64,000 nt of DNA from Achromobacter sp. ASV32. Lineage in GTDB: Bacteria > Pseudomonadota > Gammaproteobacteria > Burkholderiales > Burkholderiaceae_B. The stretch is from contig NZ_JAELTJ010000008.1 in assembly GCF_016428805.1 (NCBI RefSeq), forward strand, positions 28,279 through 92,278, read 5' to 3'. The notes beneath the pieces were generated by a model. That model ran no database searches and was not told the DNA's origin. It saw nothing but the letters and a program-made list of their open reading frames with translations. Shown piece after piece: positions 55,246 through 62,610 of this stretch; the stretch's first letter is position 1; each line of letters starts with the position of its first letter. The position numbers and the translations under genes were made by a program.

Positions 55246-55905
55246 ATGAACGAAATCAAGTTTCAAGATTGGCGCCTTACCGTCTTTTGGATAGCGGTCG
55301 CAGCGGGTGCAGCGATTGCAGGTTTTGTTTTCGGCTGGCAGTGGCGCGACAGACCCGGCGCATTGGCAAATGTGAGTTTGCTCAATGCGATGACTGCATT
55401 TGGGACCGTGGGCGCTGCCTGCGGCGCAGTCGGGATTGCTTATTGGCAGCATCGAACCAATCAGAGGGAGAGATTGATTCGGGCTGTCCATGAGGCGGCC
55501 GGGGCCTACCTGCAACTGGCGGCGATGGCCAGCGAATTGGATGAACTTGTGCCGCGGCTTGAGAAAGCAGGGGCGTTCGGCACGAGCATGAGAGTGTTTG
55601 AGGATATCCGGAATCGGCTTCAGGCTATTCGCAGTTTCTATGTGCTGCCAGAGCCTTCCTCGCTCGGGCCGCTAGATGGAAACTGTGGACCTAAACTCGC
55701 ATCGGCGTTGGGACAGCTTCGACTTGTTGACAAGATGCTAGAACGTGCGCGTGTCCACTTTACTGGGTCGACCGATGACCCGGATTCGCGAAAGAAGGAC
55801 CTGGAGTTTGTGGTCGGTACTCTGGTTCCTGTGGTCCTGCTTTTGCAGAGGGTTTCCACGGAATGTCAGAAGGTAGCTTTGGCGGTAGACAGCCCCTATA
55901 GCTGA
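55246..55905 (+). CDS. Two-helix membrane protein, prophage cassette (family copy A)
   Basis: A 219-residue protein. Two membrane helices at about 11-31 and 45-66 (GFVFGWQW, LLNAMTAFGTVGAACGAVGI) are followed by ~150 residues of cytoplasmic helical sequence. The hairpin is clearly related to that of the gene at 61633 and resembles that at 58215. ATG 55246 with GAGGA five bases upstream is chosen; earlier ATGs lie on or before a TACGAT promoter-like box at 55204. It points against the surrounding leftward genes. Function unknown; superinfection exclusion or defence is inference. Confidence 0.65.
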   Translation: MNEIKFQDWRLTVFWIAVAAGAAIAGFVFGWQWRDRPGALANVSLLNAMTAFGTVGAACGAVGIAYWQHRTNQRERLIRAVHEAAGAYLQLAAMASELDELVPRLEKAGAFGTSMRVFEDIRNRLQAIRSFYVLPEPSSLGPLDGNCGPKLASALGQLRLVDKMLERARVHFTGSTDDPDSRKKDLEFVVGTLVPVVLLLQRVSTECQKVALAVDSPYS

Positions 55906-55949
55906 GCTTCGCTGGGCTGGGGCGCCACATTACTGCGCGCGAAGCTCGT

Positions 55950-56093
55950 CTATGTACGGGCTGTGGAAGCATCCAAATTGCGTGCCTTGCAGGACTTCGA
56001 GCAGAAGCGCGCCCAGCCGCGGGCACGGTCTGCGGTCCTGGCGGAGAACGTGCCGCCGCACTGCTGGCACTTGTATTGGCCGGTGGATGCCAT
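55950..56093 (-). CDS. Small zinc-ribbon protein
   Basis: A 47-residue protein, MASTGQYKCQQCGGTFSART onward, with CQQC and a second pair FCSKSC twenty residues on, a typical treble-clef/zinc-ribbon spacing. GGGGA lies eight bases before ATG 56093. It is coupled to a 19-codon frame and the cytosine methyltransferase upstream. Confidence 0.7.
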   Translation of the reverse strand: MASTGQYKCQQCGGTFSARTADRARGWARFCSKSCKARNLDASTART

Positions 56094-56095
56094 GC

Positions 56096-56155
56096 TCATT
56101 TCCCCGCGCCCTGTTGTGCTGGCTGGGCGGCGTTGTTCTGGTTCTGGTTGGTCAT
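56096..56155 (-). CDS. 19-codon mini-ORF between methyltransferase and zinc-ribbon genes
   Basis: ATG at 56155 overlaps the methyltransferase stop codon (ATGA) and encodes MTNQNQNNAAQPAQQGAGK. Its stop overlaps a further ATG of the zinc-ribbon frame. It is rich in Asn/Gln and may only serve to carry ribosomes across by termination-reinitiation. Confidence 0.35.
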   Translation of the reverse strand: MTNQNQNNAAQPAQQGAGK

Positions 56156-58161
56156 GCCGGAATCCTTTGGAGTTTGGCGTCCTGGCGGGACCAGGCGGCC
56201 ATTTCGGGGAGATTCGCGCGAACCAGCGCCGCAGCCAGCGGCGGGCAGACGCTGTTACCGCACATACGGACCTGCGCATGCTTCGGCAGGCGTCGGCCGT
56301 TGATGGTGGGGGCGATCACGTAGTCGGCGGGGAAGCCCTGGGCTGCATAGAGTTCGTGCGGCTCCAGCATGCGCATTCCGATATCGGCGATCTGGTATTC
56401 CTGGCCGGCGACAGTGACCAAGCCCATGCGATCCTTGGTCGGGACGGTGTGCATGGGATCTTGGATGTTTTGGTCCTGGCCGCCTTGCCCGTAGTACTTC
56501 ACCAGGAAGGCGCGGACTTCGCCGATGTGCGTGCCGCTTGCCGTGACCGTAGCCACGGGTTCAGCTGCGCCGCTGCCCGTGCATTCGCCGCGCAGTTTGA
56601 CTAGGTTGGAAGTCACCAGGCAGGTGTCTGCTTTGGCCGTCAGCGTCTGAGCCGGCTCATCGATCCCGCGGGGGCGGCTTTGTGCCGCGCGGCCACCGCA
56701 GCCGACCAGCTGCGCGGTCACCAAGCCTTGCTGTCCACCCGTGGTGAGTGTGGGAACGGGGGCGTCGGCGGCTGCGCCGGGGTGCCCAGTCGTGTTGGTC
56801 ATCAGTTGCGCCGTGACGAGGGCGTGATGGTCTGCGGTCGTGATGGTGTGGCTGGGGCCATCCAGCGGAGCGCCTGCGCCGTCGTAGTGGCCGCCGTAGT
56901 GCTTCGCCATGAACGCGCCTACCAGGGCGTGCTTGCCGCCTTGTGCGGTCACGGTGCCCAGGGGGCGGCCCAGATCCAGGGCGCGCGGGGCTTGTCCGGG
57001 ACGTTCGCCGTAGCCCATCTGAACCATGGTCGGCGCCACGACCGCGAAGTGCCCGCCCTTGACCTCGGCGCATTGGGTGCGCAGTGGCTCATCTGCCGGG
57101 AAGTTGCGTTGCGTAGATCCGTTGGCATGCTCCGTCAGGTAGGGTACGACGAACCCCATTGCGTTCCCTGTGCCGGGGCGGGCCTGGTCCCCGCCCGCAG
57201 TGACGGTGTGCAAGGGTTCATTGATCGCGGAGCCAGTGGCGCCGGCCCGGAACTTGGTGACATGCGGCACCGCGACGCCAAAGCCCAGCTTGGAAGTCAG
57301 AGTTTGCATGGGGGCGGATAATTCCTGCCCTCGAAACTCTTCGCCACCGTGGTTCACCTTGACGATGAACGGGTCTGCGGACTCGATTACATAGCGGCGA
57401 ATGCCGCGGGCGATGCGGCGCATCGTTGCCTCCGCCAGAGGGCGAGTGCGTTCGAAGATTGACGGGCAAGGTATGGACCAGTCGATGCATTCGGCAGCCG
57501 TGCGCCAGGGCTTGCGCAGCCCCATGGACACTTCGGGGGAGTCCGGCGCGCCGTGGGTCGGCGCCGGCCAGACAATGGGGTTGCCGTCGCATCTGGCGAT
57601 CAGGAACAGGCGCTTTCGGATCGTGGGGGCGCCATAGTCGCAGGCGCGCAACTCGCGCGTTTCGACGGCGTACCCCTGCTCCTGCAACTGATGGACGAAA
57701 GAGCGGAACGTTGCGCCCTTGCGTTTGGGGCAAGGCTGGCCGCTTTCGAGCAGCGGCCCCCAGGTTTTGAACTCTTCGACGTTCTCCAGCATGATGACCC
57801 GGGGGCGCGCCCAATAGACCCAGCGCAGCACTACCCAAGCCAGCCCGCGAATCCGCTTTTCGCGCGGTTTGCCGCCCTTGGCCTTGCTGAAGTGCTTGCA
57901 GTCGGGGGAGAACCACGCCAAGCCCACGGGGCGGCTCTGGACCGCCTGGGAGGGGTGAATGTCCCACACCGACTCGCAATAGTGCTTGGTCTGCGGGTGG
58001 TTCATCTGGTGGAGGGCGACCGCTTCCGGGTCATGGTTGATGGCGATATCGACGCAGCGGCCTAGGGCCATTTCAATGCCGGTGGAGGCACCTCCGCCGC
58101 CGGCGAAGTTGTCTACGATGATTTCTTGGTTGAGGTCCAGGACGAACTGGTCGCGGATCAT
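56152..58161 (-). CDS. Phage C5-cytosine DNA methyltransferase with repetitive central region
   Basis: A 669-residue Dcm-type enzyme, far longer than the usual 330-450. Motif I is VDNFAGGGGASTG, motif IV FSPDCKHFSKAKGG with catalytic Cys88 (SPDC instead of PPC), motif VI ENVEEF, motif VIII GAPTIRKRLFLIARC, and motifs IX-X close the protein (RMCGNSVCPPLAAALVRANL). Between ~270 and 620 are about seven degenerate ~40-residue units (PSHTITTADHHALVTAQL, PVPTLTTGGQQGLVTAQL, PAQTLTAKADTCLVTSNL) replacing the target domain. Protects phage DNA from restriction or modifies early promoters; target unknown. Confidence 0.88.
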   Translation of the reverse strand: MIRDQFVLDLNQEIIVDNFAGGGGASTGIEMALGRCVDIAINHDPEAVALHQMNHPQTKHYCESVWDIHPSQAVQSRPVGLAWFSPDCKHFSKAKGGKPREKRIRGLAWVVLRWVYWARPRVIMLENVEEFKTWGPLLESGQPCPKRKGATFRSFVHQLQEQGYAVETRELRACDYGAPTIRKRLFLIARCDGNPIVWPAPTHGAPDSPEVSMGLRKPWRTAAECIDWSIPCPSIFERTRPLAEATMRRIARGIRRYVIESADPFIVKVNHGGEEFRGQELSAPMQTLTSKLGFGVAVPHVTKFRAGATGSAINEPLHTVTAGGDQARPGTGNAMGFVVPYLTEHANGSTQRNFPADEPLRTQCAEVKGGHFAVVAPTMVQMGYGERPGQAPRALDLGRPLGTVTAQGGKHALVGAFMAKHYGGHYDGAGAPLDGPSHTITTADHHALVTAQLMTNTTGHPGAAADAPVPTLTTGGQQGLVTAQLVGCGGRAAQSRPRGIDEPAQTLTAKADTCLVTSNLVKLRGECTGSGAAEPVATVTASGTHIGEVRAFLVKYYGQGGQDQNIQDPMHTVPTKDRMGLVTVAGQEYQIADIGMRMLEPHELYAAQGFPADYVIAPTINGRRLPKHAQVRMCGNSVCPPLAAALVRANLPEMAAWSRQDAKLQRIPA

Positions 58162-58162
58162 G

Positions 58163-58191
58163 ATGACACTTCCTTTGGACAGAGGTACGAT
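58163..58191 (+). promoter_or_regulatory. Promoter of the two-helix membrane gene (copy C)
   Basis: ATGACA (58163-58168), 17-base spacer, TACGAT (58186-58191): both hexamers match sigma-70 at five (-35) and four (-10) positions. It overlaps the start codon of the divergent methyltransferase. Confidence 0.55.
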
Positions 58192-58214
58192 CGCCGACTC
58201 AAGAAGGGGTGGCG

Positions 58215-58910
58215 ATGAAATGGATGATTGAGGTAGTCAAGGCGAACAGTTGCTGGCAGAACGCGTTTGCGTTTGTTCTGCTGTGCCTTGCCGCCATCGG
58301 CAGCGTTTTTCTCGCCGTAGTCATGCTTGGTTGGACGGGACTGTTAAGTTCCGGTGTCGCAAACTGGGTACAAGCCATTGGCTCCATAGCTGCAATCATT
58401 GGAGCGGCGCGATTGGCCGACCGAGCACGTAAAGAAGGGATTCAAGCCCGGAACCGCGAGGTGCTTTACAAGGAGATAAAAGCAGTCAACCGAGTAATCT
58501 CCTCGGTAGCCCTTTCTGATCATCGGGTCGGAAACCTTCGGCTATTGCTTGAGGGTGAACCAGCCGCTCCAACCATAGATTCCATTGAGAAGGTGAAGGA
58601 TTGCTTGCCAATGTTGACCAAGGCATTTGACGGACTGGACGAGGCAGGAGGGATATGGGCCCAAGGCCAGATGTTGCTACAGCAGCTATCCCAGGTCGCT
58701 CGTGCTGCGGAGGCTGTTCGGCAAATTCCCACTCCGAACCCCGAGTCCAATGACTCTGAGTTCGTTGTGGGCGTTGAAATGAGAAAGGACCGTATCAAAA
58801 AGGCTCGTTACGCAATTCAAAGCGCCTCTGTGGCCTTGCAGACAGGGCAAACGCTGGATGCGGCTTGCCGCGCCTTTATCGCGAGCCCTTCCATCTATGA
58901 GGCCAAATAG
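58215..58910 (+). CDS. Two-helix membrane protein, prophage cassette (family copy C)
   Basis: A 231-residue protein with helices at about 14-40 (AFAFVLLCLAAIGSVFLAVV) and 47-64 (GVANWVQAIGSIAAIIGAAR), then a basic hinge (RLADRARKEGIQARNREVLY) and ~160 helical residues. Topology, size and second-helix pattern equal copies A and B, though identity is lower. ATG 58215 follows AAGAAGGGG. Divergent from the cytosine methyltransferase and convergent with the ParB-like gene. Confidence 0.65.
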   Translation: MKWMIEVVKANSCWQNAFAFVLLCLAAIGSVFLAVVMLGWTGLLSSGVANWVQAIGSIAAIIGAARLADRARKEGIQARNREVLYKEIKAVNRVISSVALSDHRVGNLRLLLEGEPAAPTIDSIEKVKDCLPMLTKAFDGLDEAGGIWAQGQMLLQQLSQVARAAEAVRQIPTPNPESNDSEFVVGVEMRKDRIKKARYAIQSASVALQTGQTLDAACRAFIASPSIYEAK

Positions 58911-58947
58911 CGTTTTCATAAGACGAGCGGCGGCTGCATATCTGGCC

Positions 58948-59754
58948 TTAGGATATTTGAGCGGTTTCCTCTCCGCTCTTTCCTAGAACCCAGCGCAACG
59001 CGGCTGCGTAATCCCCTTTTGCCTGCGCCAAGGCTGCGCGAATTTCTTTTTGAGATTTGACGCGGGGGCGCTCGCCCATGACGGCGGCCTGCTTGCGGCT
59101 GCGCTCATGCGGCTTGGCATCCTTGCCCGCTTCGACCAGTTCGGCCACCTTGGCGCGCTGCTCGTCGGGCTGCATCTTCACCAGGGTTTTGACGTGTGTC
59201 AGCGTGATGTCGCTCGCTTCGAGCGCGTTCTTCACGGCGGCGGTGCAGTCCAGAATTGCCAGGGTGTCGCGCACGGTGGCCGGTCCGCAGCCGAAGATCA
59301 GCGCCAGTTCATCTTCCGAGTAGCCCTGGTTCATCATGGATGCCATCTTGTTGGCTCGGCCGAGCGGGGTATCCGGCCTGCGCAGTTCGTTTTCGATGAC
59401 CATGCCGGCGGCGACTTCGCGCGCGGTGCGACCCCTGCGCGGGACGGCTGGCACGAGCCAGGGCTTTTTGCCTTCGGCAATTCGGCGCCTGTTGGCTTCC
59501 TCCGTGTGCTTTACTCGCTGTCGCCCGGCGACAACCAGCGTCTTGCCCGATTCAGGGTCCTTCCACACCAGGATGGATTGCAGGACGCCGAACTGCTTGA
59601 TGTTCAGCACCATCGCTTCGTCCAGGGGCAGGAACACCCGCTCATCGAACAGGGGATGTTCCGGGTCGGTAACCAGATGGAGTTGTTCGGGTAGGAACGT
59701 CAGGATGTTGGTTTTCCCGGTCGATCCGTACACGTCGATGCTGTTCTTTGCCAT
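58948..59754 (-). CDS. ParB/KorB-like partition-type DNA-binding protein
   Basis: A 268-residue protein with an N-terminal ParB/Srx domain (PLDEAMVLNIKQFGVLQSIL, VVAGRQRVKHTEEANRRR, VIENELRRPDTPLGRA) and a central KorB-like helix-turn-helix (YSEDELALIFGCGPATVRDT). No ParA is visible, so a regulatory or nicking role in early phage development is as likely as plasmid-type partition. Confidence 0.82.
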   Translation of the reverse strand: MAKNSIDVYGSTGKTNILTFLPEQLHLVTDPEHPLFDERVFLPLDEAMVLNIKQFGVLQSILVWKDPESGKTLVVAGRQRVKHTEEANRRRIAEGKKPWLVPAVPRRGRTAREVAAGMVIENELRRPDTPLGRANKMASMMNQGYSEDELALIFGCGPATVRDTLAILDCTAAVKNALEASDITLTHVKTLVKMQPDEQRAKVAELVEAGKDAKPHERSRKQAAVMGERPRVKSQKEIRAALAQAKGDYAAALRWVLGKSGEETAQIS

Positions 59755-59790
59755 GTCGTTTCCGTAGTGGTCTGATGAAATTCGATTTCG

Positions 59791-60156
59791 TTAGCGCGTA
59801 TGGGGAACCCAGCCGATCATTTCCCGCTTGGTCGTCTTGCTGATCCTGGGCGTGCCGTGCTTGTCCAGAACCGGGCCGCGACACATGAGACACAGGCGCG
59901 AGGTCCGGCCAGTGGAAGCGGCAAGCTTTATAAAGTCCCGGGCGAATTGCGGGGCGTCGAACGGGGCCGAAAGATGTACCGGCTTGCCTTTCGCCAACAG
60001 GTATTCCGTCTTGACCTTGACCCAGTCGGCCTGGTCGGATGGCCGCAGACACGCGCGAACCTCGGCGGTCATGGATTCAAGGTGCTTTTGCCAAGCGCGC
60101 TCAGCAGCCTTCTTCGCGAGCGGCTCGGTCATTCCGAAAACGCAAAATGCACTCAT
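59791..60156 (-). CDS. Prophage protein of unknown function
   Basis: A 121-residue protein beginning MSAFCVFGMTEPLAKKAAER behind GGAG. It is basic, with a CLMCRGPV cysteine pair near residue 90. It lies 36 bases before the ParB-like gene in the same direction. No known domain recognised. Confidence 0.65.
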   Translation of the reverse strand: MSAFCVFGMTEPLAKKAAERAWQKHLESMTAEVRACLRPSDQADWVKVKTEYLLAKGKPVHLSAPFDAPQFARDFIKLAASTGRTSRLCLMCRGPVLDKHGTPRISKTTKREMIGWVPHTR

Positions 60157-60204
60157 GGGGAAATCTCCAGAAGTGGGGATGGGCCGGCCTGCCTGGCGGG
60201 GCGG

Positions 60205-60233
60205 CTGACACCTTGGGAGGGTTGGGATACGAT
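60205..60233 (+). promoter_or_regulatory. Promoter of the HEPN-like gene
   Basis: CTGACA (60205-60210), 17-base spacer, TACGAT (60228-60233). Start codon at 60260 gives a leader of about 20 bases. Confidence 0.55.
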
Positions 60234-60259
60234 GCGCTCCACCAAGTGGGGAGACTTGC

Positions 60260-60871
60260 ATGCGTAAAAAGCGAGGATTCGAAGTGAGTCGAGACTTCGA
60301 TTACCGGCCTGCGCCGGTCCTGCTGCACGGGGCTAAATCGTTGCTTTCTAGAGCCCGGGAGGAGCCCATAGGGGCGCTGTGGAAGCGGATGGGCGCGTTG
60401 CTGCTGGCCGCGTTCACAATTGAGGGATTTATCAACACAGCCGGCCCCTTTCTGTTCGAAGACCGCTGGAATTGCGGCGAAGTTAAGAGGCGGCTCGAAC
60501 GGAAAAGTTGGAGTTGCAAGCTCAAACTCATTGCAAAGGAAAGTGGGGCCTCGATAGATTTTGGCGAGCGCCCTTGGTCTTCGGTCAAAAGGGTCTTCGA
60601 GGCGCGAGACCATCTGGCTCATCCTAAGCCTCGCAGCGACCACCTACCGCCGACCGTGGTGGAGTGTCACGAGGACGAGGTCGATGCCCTCGTTGACGAA
60701 TTGACTATGACGACGTTTGACCGACTATTACGAGCGGAAGACCTTGAGTTTGTTGTTGCAGACATCGAGGCCGCACTAAAGCAACTTAGCCATTCTGTTT
60801 ACGGCAGTGAATGGGAGGCGCTGCTGAATGGCCTGAAACTCACATCCATTCGGGATCTAGACCCACTGTAG
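60260..60871 (+). CDS. HEPN-like protein, prophage cassette
   Basis: A 203-residue helical protein. MGALLLAAFTIEGFINTAGP and the downstream FEARDHLAHPKPR match the HEPN layout, where R-X4-H (Arg116, His121) forms the RNase site. A hydrophobic N-terminal part replaces a membrane anchor. HEPN proteins often serve as toxins or abortive-infection nucleases, but no antitoxin gene is adjacent, so activity is inference. GGGGAG precedes the ATG; it runs opposite to neighbouring phage genes. Confidence 0.6.
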   Translation: MRKKRGFEVSRDFDYRPAPVLLHGAKSLLSRAREEPIGALWKRMGALLLAAFTIEGFINTAGPFLFEDRWNCGEVKRRLERKSWSCKLKLIAKESGASIDFGERPWSSVKRVFEARDHLAHPKPRSDHLPPTVVECHEDEVDALVDELTMTTFDRLLRAEDLEFVVADIEAALKQLSHSVYGSEWEALLNGLKLTSIRDLDPL

Positions 60872-60912
60872 ATCGGCGAGTCGGCTTTCTATTAAGTGCC
60901 CTGGCTATCTGT

Positions 60913-61188
60913 TCATACAGCAACACGAAGCAACCAGCCCAGAATTTCGGCACCAAAGAGGAAAAATCCAGCTAGGGCGACGGCAGCTGGCCAAGCCCAC
61001 AGCGGGATATCTGCGTCCTTGTTCCAGTTGCCTTTACCTGCATGGTCACGCGGGGCAATCAGGTCGCCCAGCTTGCGGGCTGCCTTGGCGATGATGGGAT
61101 GCGTGCCGGGGGCGCGCTTGCGCTGATGGTGTTCATTGGGTGGCGCTCCAGGGATCGGTGGCGACGTGTCGCCGTGCGAAGTGGTCAA
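60913..61188 (-). CDS. Small prophage membrane protein (TTG start)
   Basis: A frame of 91 codons with a charged N-terminal half (HPIIAKAARKLGDLIAPRDH) and one C-terminal membrane helix (LWAWPAAVALAGFFLFGAEI). The only start is TTG at 61188 without a clear ribosome site, so the true N terminus is uncertain. It overlaps a 42-codon frame by 56 bases. Confidence 0.45.
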   Translation of the reverse strand: MTTSHGDTSPPIPGAPPNEHHQRKRAPGTHPIIAKAARKLGDLIAPRDHAGKGNWNKDADIPLWAWPAAVALAGFFLFGAEILGWLLRVAV

Positions 61189-61261
61189 CCAGGGGTGCCA
61201 GCACCAGCCGCGCGAAGGCGAGCAGGCTCAGGCCCCAGGCGAGGGTTTCGAGAAAGGTCAT
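61133..61261 (-). CDS. Small hydrophobic peptide gene
   Basis: ATG at 61261 encodes 42 residues with a helix-forming hydrophobic N terminus (MTFLETLAWGLSLLAFARLV) and a basic/acidic tail. No Shine-Dalgarno sequence precedes it. It lies directly downstream of a large RNA hairpin and overlaps the next frame. Coding status is uncertain. Confidence 0.4.
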   Translation of the reverse strand: MTFLETLAWGLSLLAFARLVLAPLVDHFARRHVATDPWSATQ

Positions 61262-61289
61262 GGGGATTTGCGCGGATGCGCGGTGTTGA

Positions 61290-61420
61290 GGCTTCGGAGA
61301 GCAGGCCGGGAGGCCCGATCAGTTCACTTCCAGTATGAAAGTCACTTTTTGCGCCGGTGATGAAGCGGCGCCGGCCCGCTCTCCGAAGCCGCCCCGGCGT
61401 ACGGGGCAGGATGCGGGAGA
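61290..61420 (-). ncRNA. Structured leader-like RNA with competing hairpins
   Basis: GGCTTCGGAGAGCAGGCCGG (61290-61309) and CCGGCCCGCTCTCCGAAGCC (61371-61390) are complementary at 19 of 20 positions. In the minus-strand transcript the one exception becomes a G-U pair, so the full 20-bp stem forms there only. The same GGAGAG can instead pair with CTCTCC just upstream on that transcript (61414-61419), closing over a GCCCC/GGGGC stem (61393-61409). Two mutually exclusive folds lie between the 25-residue peptide and the 42-residue frame. Confidence 0.5.
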
Positions 61421-61421
61421 G

Positions 61422-61499
61422 CTACAGCTTTCCGTTGCGGTCCAGCACGTTGAGGATGGGCGCGAGGATATCGAGCAGGGCTTCGATGAACTTGATCAT
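61422..61499 (-). CDS. 25-residue amphipathic peptide
   Basis: ATG at 61499 is preceded at seven bases by AAAAGGAAAG, the clearest ribosome site in this part of the prophage. The peptide begins MIKFIEALLDILAPILNVLD and ends RNGKL, an amphipathic helix similar in kind to type-I toxin or membrane-active phage peptides. It is immediately followed by the structured RNA. Too short for family assignment. Confidence 0.5.
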   Translation of the reverse strand: MIKFIEALLDILAPILNVLDRNGKL

Positions 61500-61632
61500 G
61501 TGGCTTTCCTTTTGGGAGTGAATTGACGGCTTGGGCTACGATGCCCGCCAGCACTCGGATGGACTGGGTGTGGCTGGCAACTAAATCGCTTTGCAGCATT
61601 CGTGACTGTCAAAGCGTGATGGAGAACTGTCG

Positions 61633-62325
61633 ATGCAGAACCAATCGAGCAAGGCTGAACAACAGCGTATTTGCCCTTGTGATTCCCAGATGGTGGTTGC
61701 GCTGACTATCGGGGTAATCGCTGGAAGCCTGATTGGCTTTGTGCTTGGCTGGCTTTGGGTGAACCACTGGCGCGCGTGGGCAGGGGTTCGGCTACTGGAA
61801 CTTCTCACCGCGCTCGGTACTTGCGGGGCGGTGATTGTGGCTGTAGGCCTCCACCGCGAGAGCGTCAATAGGTCGACGAAGGAACAGCAGCGACGAGCGC
61901 GTCTGTACGCGGTGGAGACGCGTGTAAGCCTTCAGTACTTTCAAAATCTCGCCAAGGCATTGAAGGAACTCAATTTCAAAATTGTGTCTTCGCCAGCGAC
62001 CAAGGAGGACATCCGCGCCATTGAGTATTTCGTGGGTGAGATCGTTGGATTTGATCAGGTTCGAAACATGGACATCGCGCGGTTTGACTGCCTCTCAAAG
62101 AAAATCCCGACCAATCTGGCGATCGGGATCGGTCAGTTAGTGCAGGGTGCACTGGCCGCTCGGGCGAATTTGAAGCTCATTCCTCTGATGTCAGACAATT
62201 TAGGCGCTCTTCAAAATTCAATCCTAGGGGCCCACCTATGGCTGCAAGGAGGTTTTGATATTTTGGGTTCGGCAATTGAAGCCTTGAAGCCTGAAATCGA
62301 CATTTGTCTGGCTGAGCGAGCCTAG
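61633..62325 (+). CDS. Two-helix membrane protein, prophage cassette (family copy B)
   Basis: A 230-residue protein with helices at 21-43 (VVALTIGVIAGSLIGFVLGW) and 53-73 (LLELLTALGTCGAVIVAVGL), then a basic junction and ~150 helical residues. The hairpin aligns with copy A (GFVLGWLW vs GFVFGWQW; LLELLTALGT vs LLNAMTAFGT). GGAG lies eight bases before the ATG. TACGAT at 61537 is a possible -10 box. Codon use is less GC-rich than the host genes. Confidence 0.68.
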   Translation: MQNQSSKAEQQRICPCDSQMVVALTIGVIAGSLIGFVLGWLWVNHWRAWAGVRLLELLTALGTCGAVIVAVGLHRESVNRSTKEQQRRARLYAVETRVSLQYFQNLAKALKELNFKIVSSPATKEDIRAIEYFVGEIVGFDQVRNMDIARFDCLSKKIPTNLAIGIGQLVQGALAARANLKLIPLMSDNLGALQNSILGAHLWLQGGFDILGSAIEALKPEIDICLAERA

Positions 62326-62610
62326 TTTTCGTGTGACGGCTTTGGTAAGCGCTGACTCGCAGCGCTGGCCGAAACCCGCTTTTCAGCGGAATCGGGTTGC
62401 CGGCATTCCATCCGGCGTGACCGTTGCTTGTCTTGGCCGTCTACGCCTCACCCTGTTGACCGTGGACCGCGCATTGGCGGGCTGGATACGGTGGGGACAC
62501 CGCGCAGAGCTACGGCCATGCCCGTAGGTGCGATTGAGCCGGGGAACACCCCACAGGCGGGGTGAGCAACATCGGCGGCAGGTTGTTAAGGAGCAGTGCA
62601 GCTGATAAAT
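62326..62610 (+). other. Non-coding or weakly coding gap before the SHOCT operators
   Basis: A 64-codon frame from GTG 62333 (LLTVDRALAGWIRWGHRAEL) is the only plausible coding frame and has no good ribosome site. CACCCC / GGGGTG (about 62549-62566) forms a hairpin, and AAGGAG at 62588 is followed by GTG at 62594. It could be a small regulatory RNA or a remnant of an Ash/Icd-like lysogeny gene; I cannot decide. Confidence 0.3.

Noticed and set aside
57401..58065. Plus-strand frames opposite the cytosine methyltransferase
   Set aside because: They are antisense to motif-bearing methyltransferase sequence and have no ribosome sites or conserved features.
61342..61599. An 85-codon minus-strand frame over the hairpin region
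   Set aside because: It lacks a ribosome site, is Pro/His/Arg-rich without domain features, and covers the RNA hairpin; the 25-residue frame in another phase has a far better start.
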